A stretch of 64,000 nucleotides of DNA, taken from contig NZ_MRCM01000012.1 of assembly GCF_002303885.1 (NCBI RefSeq), positions 1 through 64,000 on the forward strand, given 5' to 3'. The stretch is from Flavobacterium sp. ACN2. Lineage in GTDB: Bacteria > Bacteroidota > Bacteroidia > Flavobacteriales > Flavobacteriaceae. The notes under the pieces were generated by a model, which saw nothing but the letters and a program-made list of their open reading frames with translations, was not told the DNA's origin and did not search any database. The translations under genes were made by a program, and so were the position numbers. Below are positions 37,028 through 46,835 of the stretch, one piece after another. Each line of letters begins with the position of its first letter. Within the stretch, counting starts at the first letter, position 1.

Positions 37028-37810
37028 ATGAAAAAGTTTAGATTTTTTACAATAACATTGTGCTCGGTTTTAATACTGAGCGCTTTTAGCTTTAAGTCGA
37101 AAGTAACAACCATTTATTTAATAGGAGATTCTACCGTTGCCGATTATTCGTTAGAAGAAAATTATCAAACTAAAAAATTTCCGCAGGTTGGTTGGGGACA
37201 AGTTTTTCAGCCTTTTTTTCAAAAAGACAGTTTAAAACTGGTAAAGAATGTTTTAGGTTCTGCCAAAGAAGTACGAGTAGATGACCGTGCTAAAGGAGGA
37301 AGAAGTACAAGAACTTTTTTTCAGGAAGGGCGTTGGGCTTCGGTTTATCAATCGCTTCAAAAAGGAGATGTTGTCATGATGCAGTTTGGTCATAATGATG
37401 CTTCTGTAGAGAAAACAGAACGTTATGTAAATATTGAAGGTTACAAAGAGTTTCTTCGACTTTTTATTAATCAGACCAAAGAAAAAGGTGCGACACCAAT
37501 TGTACTTACTCCAGTTGCTAGAAATTATCCATGGAAAGATGGAAAATTAAGTAATGTTCATGGCGATTATCCGCAGGCGGCTATAGAGGTTGCAAAGGAA
37601 TTGAAGGTAAAATATATCGATCTGAATGAACTTTCGATGAATTTCTTCTCTTCAAAAGGCCAAGAGTATGTTACTACGAATTACTTTATGAATTTTGAAG
37701 CGGGTAAGTTTCCTGCTTTTCCTGAGGGACAAAAAGACAATACACATTTTCAAACACAGGGCGGAATTGAAGTTGCCCGATTGGTTTTTAATGCAATGAA
37801 GAAATTATAA
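37028..37810 (+). CDS. CE12 rhamnogalacturonan acetylesterase-like SGNH hydrolase
   Basis: A 260-residue esterase with an N-terminal hydrophobic signal segment (residues 1-22). SGNH blocks: LIGDSTVADY (Ser35), GGRSTRTF (Gly91), FGHND (Asn123) and DNTHFQ (Asp237, His240). This is the CE12 pattern of enzymes that remove acetyl groups from the rhamnogalacturonan I backbone and related pectins. It follows the CE8 gene by 4 bp and is the last gene of the transcription unit, since an excellent intrinsic terminator comes 18 bp after the stop. Confidence 0.92.
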   Translation: MKKFRFFTITLCSVLILSAFSFKSKVTTIYLIGDSTVADYSLEENYQTKKFPQVGWGQVFQPFFQKDSLKLVKNVLGSAKEVRVDDRAKGGRSTRTFFQEGRWASVYQSLQKGDVVMMQFGHNDASVEKTERYVNIEGYKEFLRLFINQTKEKGATPIVLTPVARNYPWKDGKLSNVHGDYPQAAIEVAKELKVKYIDLNELSMNFFSSKGQEYVTTNYFMNFEAGKFPAFPEGQKDNTHFQTQGGIEVARLVFNAMKKL

Positions 37811-37828
37811 GTTTATAAAAATAAGGTA

Positions 37829-37863
37829 AGCCCGCTAATGATAGGATTTAGCGGGCTTTTTTG
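37829..37863 (+). terminator. Intrinsic terminator after the CE12 gene
   Basis: AGCCCGCTAA (37829-37838) pairs perfectly with TTAGCGGGCT (37848-37857) around an 8-nt loop and is followed by a T run (37857-37862). It separates the 14540-37810 unit from the SusCD unit. Confidence 0.9.
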
Positions 37864-37978
37864 TGCCTTCCATTCATCACAAAAATCAAAAAAAAAGCTA
37901 TTTGCAATTTGTTGGTCAGAATTTACGTTTAAAAATATTTTTTTTTAGTAAAATAAATTAAGTTTTTTTTTGGAGCAC

Positions 37979-37993
37979 CCTGTAGGTATCCTG
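37979..37993 (-). promoter_or_regulatory. Reverse-oriented CAGG repeat in the SusC upstream region
   Basis: Minus strand reads CAGGATACCTACAGG, close to the CAGGATAGTGCAGG type but with an 11-bp period. It lies 307 bp upstream of copy C. It may be a second binding site for the same regulator, for example for looping, or chance. The 668-bp gap 37811-38478 contains the terminator, this site, module C, long A/T runs and no gene. Confidence 0.35.
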
Positions 37994-38299
37994 TATTTGT
38001 TTTTGTAAGTTTTTTAATCTGAAAAAAATATACTTAGAGTATTTATCTCTATCGTTTTCGTAAAAATTAGTATTTTCTAAACTATTATCTATCAGCAGTG
38101 ATAGTAATTAGTTTTGCAGAATATATACTATATGTTTATTTTTGATAACAATCTTATTGTTTTTTAGTCAAAATGAGTTTTTAAATTTTGTTATAAGCAA
38201 ACATTTGTCTTAAATATTTGGGTTCGTCTATTTTTTCCATTCGTTTTTTATTAATATTGTTTTTTTTGACTGTTTTTTTTTGAAATAACATGATTAAAA

Positions 38300-38344
38300 C
38301 AGGATAGAGCAGGACGGTTCTAATGTGTCATCGTCATATTTTTG
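38300..38344 (+). promoter_or_regulatory. Shared activator site and promoter module, copy C (SusC promoter)
   Basis: CAGGATAGAGCAGG (38300-38313), 23 bp, then TATTTTTG (38337-38344), a full match to TAnnTTTG. A TTC at 38318-38320 is the best -33 candidate and is weak, as expected for an activator-dependent promoter. The leader to the SusC start is about 130 nt. Same geometry as copies A and B. Confidence 0.65.
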
Positions 38345-38478
38345 GAATATTAAAATAAATGTGTTTTAAACATTTAATAAAATTAATTTAAGATTCCATT
38401 AAGAAAGATTTTGTTAATAGACAACGCACATTAAACATGACTAACTAACAATTAATAACCTAACCAAAAAAAACATTT

Positions 38479-41400
38479 ATGAAACAAGCACTTATAAAAA
38501 GATGTAGTTTTCTTTTGTTTGCACTGATGAGTGTATTGAGTTATGCTCAAAATCAAGTTACAGTAACGGGAACCGTTACAGACAATTTAGGTGGACTATT
38601 ACCTGGAGTTAACGTAACTGAAAAATCTACCAAAAATTCGGTGACGACAGATTACAATGGAAAGTATCAAATTAAAGTTAAAAGCGGAGGGACATTAGTA
38701 TTTTCTTTCATCGGAATGAAGAAAATTGAAATTCCTCTTAATAATCGTTCTATTGTCAATGCAAAAATGGAAGACGATTTTAATCAATTAGAAAATATAG
38801 TTGTAGTTGGTTATGGTAGTCAGAAGAAAAAAGAACTTACTGGAGCAATTGCTACTATTAAGGCAGATGACTTAATGGATTTACCTGTAACCAATTTATC
38901 TGACGCATTAAAAGGATTAGTTCCTGGTGTTACAGTTACGAGTGGTACTGGTCGTCCTGGAGATGCAGGATCTGTTCAAATCCGTCAAACATTTAGTTTG
39001 TCTAAAGACGGAGGTTTTAGCACTCCTTTAATTATTATTGACGATATGATTCAGGTTGATCCAAGTAATGGTAAGCCTACATTAGAGCAATTCAACAGAT
39101 TAGATCCTTCTGAGATTGAAAGTATTACGGTATTAAAAGATGGTTCTGCTGCAATTTACGGTTCGCGTGCTTCACAAGGAGCAATTGTTGTAAAAACAAA
39201 ACGTGGTAAAGCTGGTAAAGCAAAGTTTTCATACAATAGCCAATTTGCAATAAATGATGCAGTTAGCCATAGTAAAGTATTGGATGCTTATGAATTTGGA
39301 GTTTTTAGCAATAGATTTTTTAAATCTAGAGTAGCTGCACCGGCTGTTATTGATCCGGCTACTATCTATTCGGATGCAGAATTGGAGCAAATGAAAGGCT
39401 TAAATTATAACTGGTTAAAAGAAGCTTGGAAACCAGCTATTCAGCAAAAACACTCTTTTAATGTGAGTGGAGGTACTGAAGATATTACCTATTTTGCAGG
39501 TGCAACTTATTTGACACAAGATGCAAACTTAGGAAATCAAAAATATGATAAATGGAACTTCCGTACAGGTATCAACGCGAAAATTGCTAAGAATTTAGAT
39601 TTTTCTGCTTCTGTTTCTGGAAACGTTGGAACAGTTGATAAATCATTCACTAAAGCATCATCAAATATTAGTGATGGTAGTTATGCTTCTGCTGCTGGTG
39701 GAGAACAAGCAGATTACGGATTCTTGTTACACATGCCACAACATGTGCCTTGGCAAACAACTGTAGATGGTAATCAATATTATGTTTCTCCATTTCCAAA
39801 TTCAAACAAAAACTTTGGAAGCGCAAATGCAAACAATAATATTGCAGGGTGGAACTATTTTGCCAATTTAAATAATGGTTCACATCAAGTTACTGATGAT
39901 AATACATTCAATGTAAATGCTTCCTTAAATTATAAATTGGCAGCAGTTAAAGGATTATCTTTCAAAGTTACGTATTCTAGAAATCAAAGTTCAGCTTACA
40001 CAGAGCAAATTCAATTGCCTTATGATTTAGTTAGAATTAGAGATTATCAACTTCAAGATAAACACTTAGCAAGTGCTGCTAATCCTAGTTTTTATAATGC
40101 TACAACAAATCCAACAGGTAGTTATATTTTAGAAACGAATGTAAGAAACTCGAGAGTGTATTATAACAATACAGACGGTAAAAGTACTCAAGGAGATTTC
40201 ATGATCAACTATGACAGAACTTTTGGAGATCACCAAATTGGAGCCATGGTAGGTGGTGAAGCTTCTGAAGTGTATAATACATTTACACGTTTGGCTTATG
40301 AGCAAACAGGTAAAGATTATTTAGGAGATTATCGTACAGCGGGTCAATTAAGCCTTTCTAATAGCCAGGCTACAAAAGTTGAAGGAGGAACGTTGTCTTA
40401 TTTTGGACGTTTAAATTATAGCTTTAAACAAAAATATTTATTCCAGTTTATTTTACGTAGTGATGCTTCGACAAAATTTGCACCAGAGAATTATTGGGGA
40501 ACTTTCCCATCTGTTCAAGTGGGTTGGGTAATGTCTAAAGAAAATTGGTTTGAAAAAGGATTACCTTGGGTTGACTTCTTTAAAATTCGTTACTCTATTG
40601 GTAAAACAGGAAAAGATAATATTCAGCCTTGGAGATGGGAGCAATATTATGATCTTATCGTAGACAAAGGTTTTCAGTTTGGACCTGGTACAGCTACAGG
40701 TGGTGGTGGATTTAATGGAAATGGTTTGACTCCTAGAGTAAATCCAAATAGAAATGTAACATGGGACACTACTATAAAAAACAACGTTGGACTTGATATT
40801 AATTTGTTGAAAAACAGATTAAACTTTACTTATGATTTTTATTACGATAAAAATACAGATATGTTAACAGATATGAGCAGTGCTGTAGGTGTGCCAATTT
40901 CTGTAGGAGGAGCTTATGCTGAACAAAACTATGGTCAAATTGATGCATGGGGACATGAATTTTCTATTAACTGGAGTGATAAGATAAAAAGTAACATGAG
41001 TTACAATATTGGAATCAACTTTAGCTACAATAATAATGAAATCAAAAAATATCCAGATCAAGGAAATCTTGTTCCGTCAAGTAATACGACACGTGTAGGA
41101 TATTCATCATTTAATCCAGTATGGGGATTTGCAGTTTGGAAAGGAACTTCAACAGGAGATGGTATTTTACGTACAGATGAAGATATTGCAAATTACTGGG
41201 CGTATTTAACAGAACGTGCTACAGCAGTTGGAGGAGTGCCAAGATATTTTGATATCAACTCTGTTTCTGGAATGAGAAAAGGATCTTTGGCTTATCAAGA
41301 TGTTGCTGGACAACTTAATCCAGATGGAACATTAGCACCAGCAGACGGACAAATCATGAAAGAGAATGATTATGTGAAATTGGCTAACAGCAGTAGAACT

Positions 41401-41871
41401 TATGGTTTTACAACCAATTTAGGATTTAAATATGATGGATTCTCTTTGAGAACTCAAATCGCAACTTCTTGGGGAGGAGCTAATTTTGTAGACTTAGTAA
41501 ATCAAGGTACATCATCTGCAAACAATATGTGGTCTCGTGAGAGTTTCTGGAGAGATATGTACGATGCTGAGGATAATCCAAATGGTAAATATCCAAACGT
41601 AGCACAATGGACCTATATGTCTAGCCCATCAGATTTCTGGCAGCTAAACACTTTCCGTTGTTTTGTTCGAAACTTAAGTCTTAACTATGACATCCCTAAG
41701 AAAGTTTTTGCAGATACAAAAATTGCTGCTATAACATTGGGAGTAACAGGTAATAATCTTTGGGATTTATACAATCCTTATCCAGATCATTATAGAAATA
41801 TGTATGATAATTCTTCTGTAAATTATCCTACACTTAGAACTTGGTCGCTTAATTTTAACGTATCATTCTAA
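38479..41871 (+). CDS. SusC/RagA-family TonB-dependent outer-membrane oligosaccharide transporter
   Basis: An 1130-residue outer-membrane protein (signal peptide ending LSYAQ, residue 24). A carboxypeptidase-D-like domain comes first (VTGTVTDNLGGLLPGVNV, 29-46, to ~95), then LENIVVVGYGSQKKKELTGA (104-123), the SusC signature that contains the TonB-box region, then the plug (~110-240) and a 22-strand barrel ending in the aromatic-terminated NFNVSF. No N-terminal STN domain is present, so it is not the sigma/anti-sigma type. It pairs with the SusD gene 18 bp downstream and would import pectic oligosaccharides, energised by TonB. It is first gene after promoter module C. Confidence 0.97.
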   Translation: MKQALIKRCSFLLFALMSVLSYAQNQVTVTGTVTDNLGGLLPGVNVTEKSTKNSVTTDYNGKYQIKVKSGGTLVFSFIGMKKIEIPLNNRSIVNAKMEDDFNQLENIVVVGYGSQKKKELTGAIATIKADDLMDLPVTNLSDALKGLVPGVTVTSGTGRPGDAGSVQIRQTFSLSKDGGFSTPLIIIDDMIQVDPSNGKPTLEQFNRLDPSEIESITVLKDGSAAIYGSRASQGAIVVKTKRGKAGKAKFSYNSQFAINDAVSHSKVLDAYEFGVFSNRFFKSRVAAPAVIDPATIYSDAELEQMKGLNYNWLKEAWKPAIQQKHSFNVSGGTEDITYFAGATYLTQDANLGNQKYDKWNFRTGINAKIAKNLDFSASVSGNVGTVDKSFTKASSNISDGSYASAAGGEQADYGFLLHMPQHVPWQTTVDGNQYYVSPFPNSNKNFGSANANNNIAGWNYFANLNNGSHQVTDDNTFNVNASLNYKLAAVKGLSFKVTYSRNQSSAYTEQIQLPYDLVRIRDYQLQDKHLASAANPSFYNATTNPTGSYILETNVRNSRVYYNNTDGKSTQGDFMINYDRTFGDHQIGAMVGGEASEVYNTFTRLAYEQTGKDYLGDYRTAGQLSLSNSQATKVEGGTLSYFGRLNYSFKQKYLFQFILRSDASTKFAPENYWGTFPSVQVGWVMSKENWFEKGLPWVDFFKIRYSIGKTGKDNIQPWRWEQYYDLIVDKGFQFGPGTATGGGGFNGNGLTPRVNPNRNVTWDTTIKNNVGLDINLLKNRLNFTYDFYYDKNTDMLTDMSSAVGVPISVGGAYAEQNYGQIDAWGHEFSINWSDKIKSNMSYNIGINFSYNNNEIKKYPDQGNLVPSSNTTRVGYSSFNPVWGFAVWKGTSTGDGILRTDEDIANYWAYLTERATAVGGVPRYFDINSVSGMRKGSLAYQDVAGQLNPDGTLAPADGQIMKENDYVKLANSSRTYGFTTNLGFKYDGFSLRTQIATSWGGANFVDLVNQGTSSANNMWSRESFWRDMYDAEDNPNGKYPNVAQWTYMSSPSDFWQLNTFRCFVRNLSLNYDIPKKVFADTKIAAITLGVTGNNLWDLYNPYPDHYRNMYDNSSVNYPTLRTWSLNFNVSF

Positions 41872-41889
41872 TCAAAATTAAAAGAAACT

Positions 41890-43866
41890 ATGAAAACACC
41901 ATTTAAATATATAACACTATCACTATTGCTTGCTGTAGGTGCTGCTTCTTGTAGTGATGATTTTCTAAAGGATAAGAAAGGTTATGGCTTTTACGATGAT
42001 ACATTCTACCAAACACAAGAGCGTGCACAAGCCTATGTAGACAATCAATATTATGATTTTTATAATGCTTATAAGTCACCAACTGCTACAATTATTGGTT
42101 CTTATACAGATGCAAATTCAAGATTGACAGAAGAGTTAGGTGGAACACAAGATTTTATCAATCCAAACAAAACACTTATAAACTCGGCTGATGCAAGTGG
42201 TTATTATGGAGCTAAATTAGCAACTAGTATCAATAACCACCCATACAATAGAATTAGAGAATGTAATGCCTTTTTAGAAGACATTGATGTAAAAGGTTCA
42301 AATTTGGATAAAACATTCCGTGATCAAGCAAAAGGGCAGATGTATTATATGCGTGCCATGCAGTATTTTGATCTAATGCGTGTTTATGGAGGAGTTCCTA
42401 TTGTAACAACTGTTCAAGATGCATCGGCTACTGATGCTACAATTCAATTACCTAGAGCAAAAGTTTCTGAAGTTGTAGCGCAAATCGTTAGCGATTTAGA
42501 TATGGCTGCAAGTTTATTGCCTAGTAACTGGGGAGCTGCTGCTTACGGACGTTTTACTAAAGGAGCAGCAATGGCTCAAAAATCTAGAGTGCTTTTAACA
42601 TTTGCAAGCCCTATATTTAATAAAAACTGGGACGGTTCAAATGACCGTTGGGAAGCGGCTTTGAAAGCAGGATTGGAAGCAGAAGCTCAATTGACTGCCG
42701 ATGGTTACGGATTATATGGAAGCACTGCAAAACAATGGGAACAAATGTTCTTGATTGATAACGCTTTCTGTTCAGAAGCAATCACAGTACAACTTTGCGG
42801 ATTTGGAGTTACTTCTCAAGCAATTAATAACTCTTGGGAAAAAGGAATTCGTTTACTAAGTTTAGGTGGAACAGGTGGAGGAGTTGCTGCTCCAAAAGAA
42901 ATGATTGATTTGTTCCCGATGGCAAATGGTAGTAGACCAACTGCCGCAAACGGTTACAACGATTTTACTTTCTTCGTAAATAGAGATCCTAGATTTTACA
43001 GAACTTTTGCCTTTTCTGGTTCTAAATGGGGAAGCAAAGAAACTCCAAATAGTGTTCTTTGGGCTTACCGTTGGTTAGATGGTTCAAATAAAGCAGGGTT
43101 TTCAGATGGGAATACTGCAATATCAAGTCCAGCTTTCGTAAGAAAAATGACAAATACTGCGGCTAGTAAAGAAACAAACTTCCAGTATTCTGGTACAGAT
43201 ATTTTTGAATATCGTTATGCTGAATTATTATTAAACATTGCAGAATGTTATGCTGCTTTAGGTCAAACTAGTAACACTATAGCTTATTTAGGAAGAATTA
43301 GAAATCGTGTTGGTATTCCTTCAGCAAACAATTACGGAATTGGAACCCTTTCTGATAAGTATCAAGCAATTGAAGCCGTTTTATATGAGCGTAGAGTAGA
43401 ATTAGCTTACGAAGGAAAACGTTTCTGGGATGTTCAAAGATGGATGTTATATGATAACGAAGTATTGCCTGGAGTTACAGGAGGTACTGTAAGTAAATTA
43501 GGTTTAACACCAATTAACGGAACAAAACGTACTGGTAACTTTTTACAATATAGAGTTTCAACATCTTCAGCAACTACAGACCCTTTGACTAGTGCTCGTG
43601 CAAATGTAGTAGCAGATCCAGATGCGGCAAATTTCCAAGCTCAATTAGCAACGTTGGCAACATTTTATAATACAAACTTTATCCGTACAGCATTGGTTAC
43701 GCCTATGGATAACTTTAATGGAGCTCCGGTTAATATCAAATTCAATCCTAACTATTATATTAATGGTTTAAATACAACGGCTTTAACTGCAAATCCTTGG
43801 CTATTACAAACTATTGGTTGGAATGATAACTTTGGTGGACTAGGCACTTTCAATTATCAAGAATAG
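41890..43866 (+). CDS. SusD/RagB-family outer-membrane glycan-binding lipoprotein
   Basis: A 658-residue lipoprotein with lipobox LAVGAASC (Cys21). The helical TPR-like core of SusD proteins is visible: FRDQAKGQMYYMRAMQYFDLMRVYGGVPIV (in part ~143-165), the region EYRYAELLLNIAECYAALGQ (~437), and VLYERRVELAYEGKRFWDVQRW (~499), a hallmark of the family. It forms the lid of the SusC barrel and captures oligosaccharides. At 658 residues it is longer than many SusDs (about 500-600), with the extra length in loops between ~530 and 620. The specificity is not readable, but the flanking lyases imply galacturonan or rhamnogalacturonan fragments. Confidence 0.95.
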   Translation: MKTPFKYITLSLLLAVGAASCSDDFLKDKKGYGFYDDTFYQTQERAQAYVDNQYYDFYNAYKSPTATIIGSYTDANSRLTEELGGTQDFINPNKTLINSADASGYYGAKLATSINNHPYNRIRECNAFLEDIDVKGSNLDKTFRDQAKGQMYYMRAMQYFDLMRVYGGVPIVTTVQDASATDATIQLPRAKVSEVVAQIVSDLDMAASLLPSNWGAAAYGRFTKGAAMAQKSRVLLTFASPIFNKNWDGSNDRWEAALKAGLEAEAQLTADGYGLYGSTAKQWEQMFLIDNAFCSEAITVQLCGFGVTSQAINNSWEKGIRLLSLGGTGGGVAAPKEMIDLFPMANGSRPTAANGYNDFTFFVNRDPRFYRTFAFSGSKWGSKETPNSVLWAYRWLDGSNKAGFSDGNTAISSPAFVRKMTNTAASKETNFQYSGTDIFEYRYAELLLNIAECYAALGQTSNTIAYLGRIRNRVGIPSANNYGIGTLSDKYQAIEAVLYERRVELAYEGKRFWDVQRWMLYDNEVLPGVTGGTVSKLGLTPINGTKRTGNFLQYRVSTSSATTDPLTSARANVVADPDAANFQAQLATLATFYNTNFIRTALVTPMDNFNGAPVNIKFNPNYYINGLNTTALTANPWLLQTIGWNDNFGGLGTFNYQE

Positions 43867-43903
43867 ATTTTTTATTTAAAAAACAGAAATATTACAAAGC
43901 TTT

Positions 43904-43933
43904 TCACCTGTATTCGTCAAAAGATACAGGTGA
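43904..43933 (+). terminator. Stem-loop after SusD, possible attenuator
   Basis: TCACCTGTAT (43904-43913) pairs with ATACAGGTGA (43924-43933) around a 10-nt loop, followed by a short TTTGTTT. The weak T tract suggests partial termination or an mRNA-stabilising 3' end, which would make SusCD transcripts more abundant than the downstream enzyme genes. Confidence 0.6.
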
Positions 43934-43969
43934 TTTGTTTAAAAAGAATTACCACAACTAGAAATTAAC

Positions 43970-45682
43970 ATGAAAAATTCCGCATTATTTATCGCATCAT
44001 CTCTGCTTTTTTTAGGAAGTGCAAAATGTTTTGCTCAATATCCGAAGATAAGTCCAGAAGTTCAGGCTCAAGAAAAAGCAATTAAAGAAGAAGCTCAAAG
44101 ACTTTCTGATGAAGCTTGGACAAAAGCTTTAGTTGTTATTGAAGAAGAAGCAAAACAAGGAAAACCATATATACCGTGGGCAGCTAGACCAACTGATTTA
44201 CCTCAGGCAGAAATTCCTGCTTTCCCAGGTGCTGAAGGTGGTGGAATGTACACTTTTGGAGGTCGTGGCGGAAAAGTGTATACAGTCACAAGTCTAGAAG
44301 ATCGCGGACCAGGAACTTTACGTGAAGCTTGCGAACAAGGTGGAGCGAGAATCGTGGTATTTAATGTTGCTGGAATTATAAGATTAAAAAGTCCGTTGAT
44401 TATTCGTGCGCCTTACATAACAATTGCAGGACAAACAGCTCCTGGCGATGGTGTTTGTATCGCTGGAGAATCAACTTGGATTGATACGCATGATGTAATT
44501 ATCAGACACGTACGTTTCCGTCGTGGAGAAACTTTTGTAGGCCGTCGTGATGATGCAATCGGTGGAAATCCTGTTGGAAACATCATGATCGATCACGTTT
44601 CTGCAACTTGGGGATTAGACGAAAATATGTCAATCTACAGACACATGTACAACCCTGGACCAGGTTATCCAGATATTAAAGTTGGAACGGTAAATATTAC
44701 AATCCAAAATAGTTTATTCGGAGAAGCTTTAGATACTTACAATCACGCTTTCGGAAGTACTCTAGGTGGAGAAAACTGTTCCTTCATGAGAAATATGTGG
44801 GCTAACAATGCAGGAAGAAACCCTTCTATCGGTTGGAACGGAATTTTCAACTTCGTAAATAACGTAGTTTTCAACTGGTATAACAGATCTACAGATGGTG
44901 GAGATTATACGGCTAATTACAACATCATCAACAACTTCTACAAGCCAGGTCCTGTAACCGATTTGACGCAGCCAATCAGCTATAGAATTTTAAAACCAGA
45001 ATCTGGAAGAAGTAAATTGCCTTATGTGGTTTTCGGAAGAGCTTACGTAAACGGAAATGTTATTGACGGAAACGAAAAAGTGACTAAAGACAACTGGGAT
45101 GGTGGAATTCAGTTAGAGAATAAAAAAGGGGAATTAATGACTTACGACGAAGCAAAAGAATATTTTGCTAAAATGAAAGCAGCTAAGCCTTTTCCAATGC
45201 CATGGTTTCGTCCATTCATGAAAGCAGACGAAGCATATGAATTTGTTCTTAAAAATGTTGGAGCAACGCTGCCAATTAGAGATAAAGTAGACGAAAGAAT
45301 CGTAAGAACTGTAAAAACTGGAGTTCCAGAATATGCAAAAGGATTAGAGAAAAAGACTTTCTACCAATTCGAACACAGACGTTTACCGATGGATTCGTAT
45401 AAAAAAGGTATTATCACTGATATTTCTCAAGTTGGAGGATATCCAGAATACAAAGGAAAACCTTATGTAGATACTGACAAAGACGGAATGCCAGATGCAT
45501 GGGAGAAAAAATACGGTTTAAATCCGAACGATCCATCTGATGCACAAGGAGATTTAAATGGAGATGGATATACCAATATCGAAGATTACATCAACGGTGT
45601 AAATCCTGCGATAAAAGTAGACTGGAAAGATTTGGCTAATAATAAAGAAACATTAGTTAGACCTTTATTAGATTTAAAATAA
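43970..45682 (+). CDS. Secreted PL1-type pectate lyase, paralog 1
   Basis: A 570-residue secreted lyase (signal peptide ending KCFAQ, residue 23). After a helical segment (~26-75) comes the PL1 beta-helix, opening with IPAFPGAEGGGMYTFGGRGG (~80-99), then DTHDVIIRHVRFRRGE and DHVSATWGLDENMSIYRH (~205-222), which hold the conserved calcium and catalytic residues. A calcium-loop C-terminus DTDKDGMPDAWEKKYGLNPN and DLNGDGYTNIEDYINGVNP resembles thrombospondin-3/dockerin-type repeats. It is closely similar along its length to the lyase at 46836, with the DUF3826 gene between them. Confidence 0.9.
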   Translation: MKNSALFIASSLLFLGSAKCFAQYPKISPEVQAQEKAIKEEAQRLSDEAWTKALVVIEEEAKQGKPYIPWAARPTDLPQAEIPAFPGAEGGGMYTFGGRGGKVYTVTSLEDRGPGTLREACEQGGARIVVFNVAGIIRLKSPLIIRAPYITIAGQTAPGDGVCIAGESTWIDTHDVIIRHVRFRRGETFVGRRDDAIGGNPVGNIMIDHVSATWGLDENMSIYRHMYNPGPGYPDIKVGTVNITIQNSLFGEALDTYNHAFGSTLGGENCSFMRNMWANNAGRNPSIGWNGIFNFVNNVVFNWYNRSTDGGDYTANYNIINNFYKPGPVTDLTQPISYRILKPESGRSKLPYVVFGRAYVNGNVIDGNEKVTKDNWDGGIQLENKKGELMTYDEAKEYFAKMKAAKPFPMPWFRPFMKADEAYEFVLKNVGATLPIRDKVDERIVRTVKTGVPEYAKGLEKKTFYQFEHRRLPMDSYKKGIITDISQVGGYPEYKGKPYVDTDKDGMPDAWEKKYGLNPNDPSDAQGDLNGDGYTNIEDYINGVNPAIKVDWKDLANNKETLVRPLLDLK

Positions 45683-45736
45683 GGAACAATTTTTGAAAAC
45701 ATTCCTGTTTTAAGAAGTAGGAATGTTTTTAAAAAA

Positions 45737-45915
45737 GAGCCTGAAAGGCTCAAAGCAATAACATAGGACAACGTCCTATGTGTAAGATAAGCCCTGAAAG
45801 GGCGAAAGCATAATGACGTTACTGATAAAGGCTTGCGCCCTTTCAGGGCTATGTCTACATGATTTGTGAATCATAGGATGTTATCCTATGGTGTTGCTTA
45901 AAGGCCGTTGGCCTT
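45737..45915. repeat. Composite six-hairpin REP-like element, copy 2
   Basis: Same order as 3838-4030: GAGCCTGAAAGGCTC (45737-45751), CATAGGACAACGTCCTATG (45762-45780), GCCCTGAAAGGGC (45791-45803), GCCCTTTCAGGGC (45837-45849), CATAGGATGTTATCCTATG (45872-45890), AAGGCCGTTGGCCTT (45901-45915). The first and third hairpins are identical to copy 1, while the second and fifth have changed on both arms at once, so base pairing has been kept. It fills the 271-bp spacer before the DUF3826 gene. Confidence 0.82.
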
Positions 45916-45953
45916 ATGATTGAGTTAAAAAAATAACTAAAAAAAGAAAGACA

Positions 45954-46622
45954 ATGGCACTAAATAAATTAAACGCTGGTTTATTATCGCTGGTTTTTGC
46001 ATTTTCAAGTTTAAATGCACAACAGCATTTAGATCCTGAATATGTAAAGGTTACCAACGAAAGAGCTGCAAAAATCGTTACCAAATTAGATCTAAAGAAC
46101 GAAGCAAAAGAAAAAGCAGTTTCAAATATCATAGCACAACAGTTTAGAGATCTAACTGAAATTCAGGACGGAAGAGATGCTGAAATCAAAAAAGTAAAAG
46201 AAGATGCTTCTTTAGCAAAAGAAAAGCAAAACGAAAAGATTGATAAACTGAAAGCAAAAGCTGACGAATCAATTGCAAAACTGCATAAATCTTACATCAA
46301 AAAATTAAGTAAAGAATTATCAGAAGATAAAATTACTGAAGTTAAAGACGGAATGACTTATGGAGTGCTTCCTATTACAGTTGCAGGTTACAATGATATG
46401 CTTCCAAATTTAACAGCAGAACAAAAAGACTATATCTACAAAGCTTTAGTTGAAGCGAGAGAACATGCAATGGATGCAGGTTCATCTAAAGAAAAACACG
46501 GCTGGTTTGGTAAATACAAAGGAAGAATCAACAACTATTTATCAAAACAAGGTTACGATCTTAATAAAGAAAGTAAAGATTGGCATGAACGTGTTGAGCA
46601 AAGAGAGAAAGCGAAGAATTAG
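45954..46622 (+). CDS. Secreted DUF3826-family protein of unknown function
   Basis: A 222-residue secreted protein (signal peptide ending SLNAQ, residue 22). The mature part is almost entirely helical and charged: YVKVTNERAAKIVTKLDL, a Lys/Glu-rich heptad-like stretch (~70-120), then YGVLPITVAGYNDMLPNLT and AREHAMDAGSSKEKHGWFGKYKGRINNYLSKQGYD. This matches what I know as DUF3826, a family found beside pectin genes in Bacteroidota and without a known role. The C-terminal KHGWFGKYKGRINNYL segment is the most distinctive. It lies between two near-identical lyases, so it may bind, localise or modulate them or their product. Confidence 0.8.
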   Translation: MALNKLNAGLLSLVFAFSSLNAQQHLDPEYVKVTNERAAKIVTKLDLKNEAKEKAVSNIIAQQFRDLTEIQDGRDAEIKKVKEDASLAKEKQNEKIDKLKAKADESIAKLHKSYIKKLSKELSEDKITEVKDGMTYGVLPITVAGYNDMLPNLTAEQKDYIYKALVEAREHAMDAGSSKEKHGWFGKYKGRINNYLSKQGYDLNKESKDWHERVEQREKAKN

Positions 46623-46822
46623 TCTTTAGTAATTAGTGATTAGTTCTTAGTAGCTAGTGGTCATATATTTAGTTATTTAAGAATTATAATAATATTAAAA
46701 ATGCTAATTGCTAAGAACTAAAAACTCAACACAAAAGCTAATCACTAATTACTAAAAGCTAATTACTAAAAGCTAATTACTAATAGCTAATCACTAAAAA
46801 ACTAACTACTATTAACTACAAC
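46622..46822. repeat. TTAGT/CTAAT-word inverted repeat
   Basis: The left part (46622-46665) has TTAGTAATTAGTGATTAG words, the right part (46735-46805) repeats the complementary CTAATCACTAATTACTAA many times. Transcribed, it could form a long imperfect hairpin between the DUF3826 and second PL1 genes. Same vocabulary as 16727-16845. Confidence 0.65.
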
Positions 46823-46835
46823 CACACACAATTCA

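Noticed and set aside
37864..38299. A small gene in the 668-bp region before SusC
   Set aside because: The sequence is extremely A/T-rich with homopolymer runs; no frame with a plausible start, length or motif was found.
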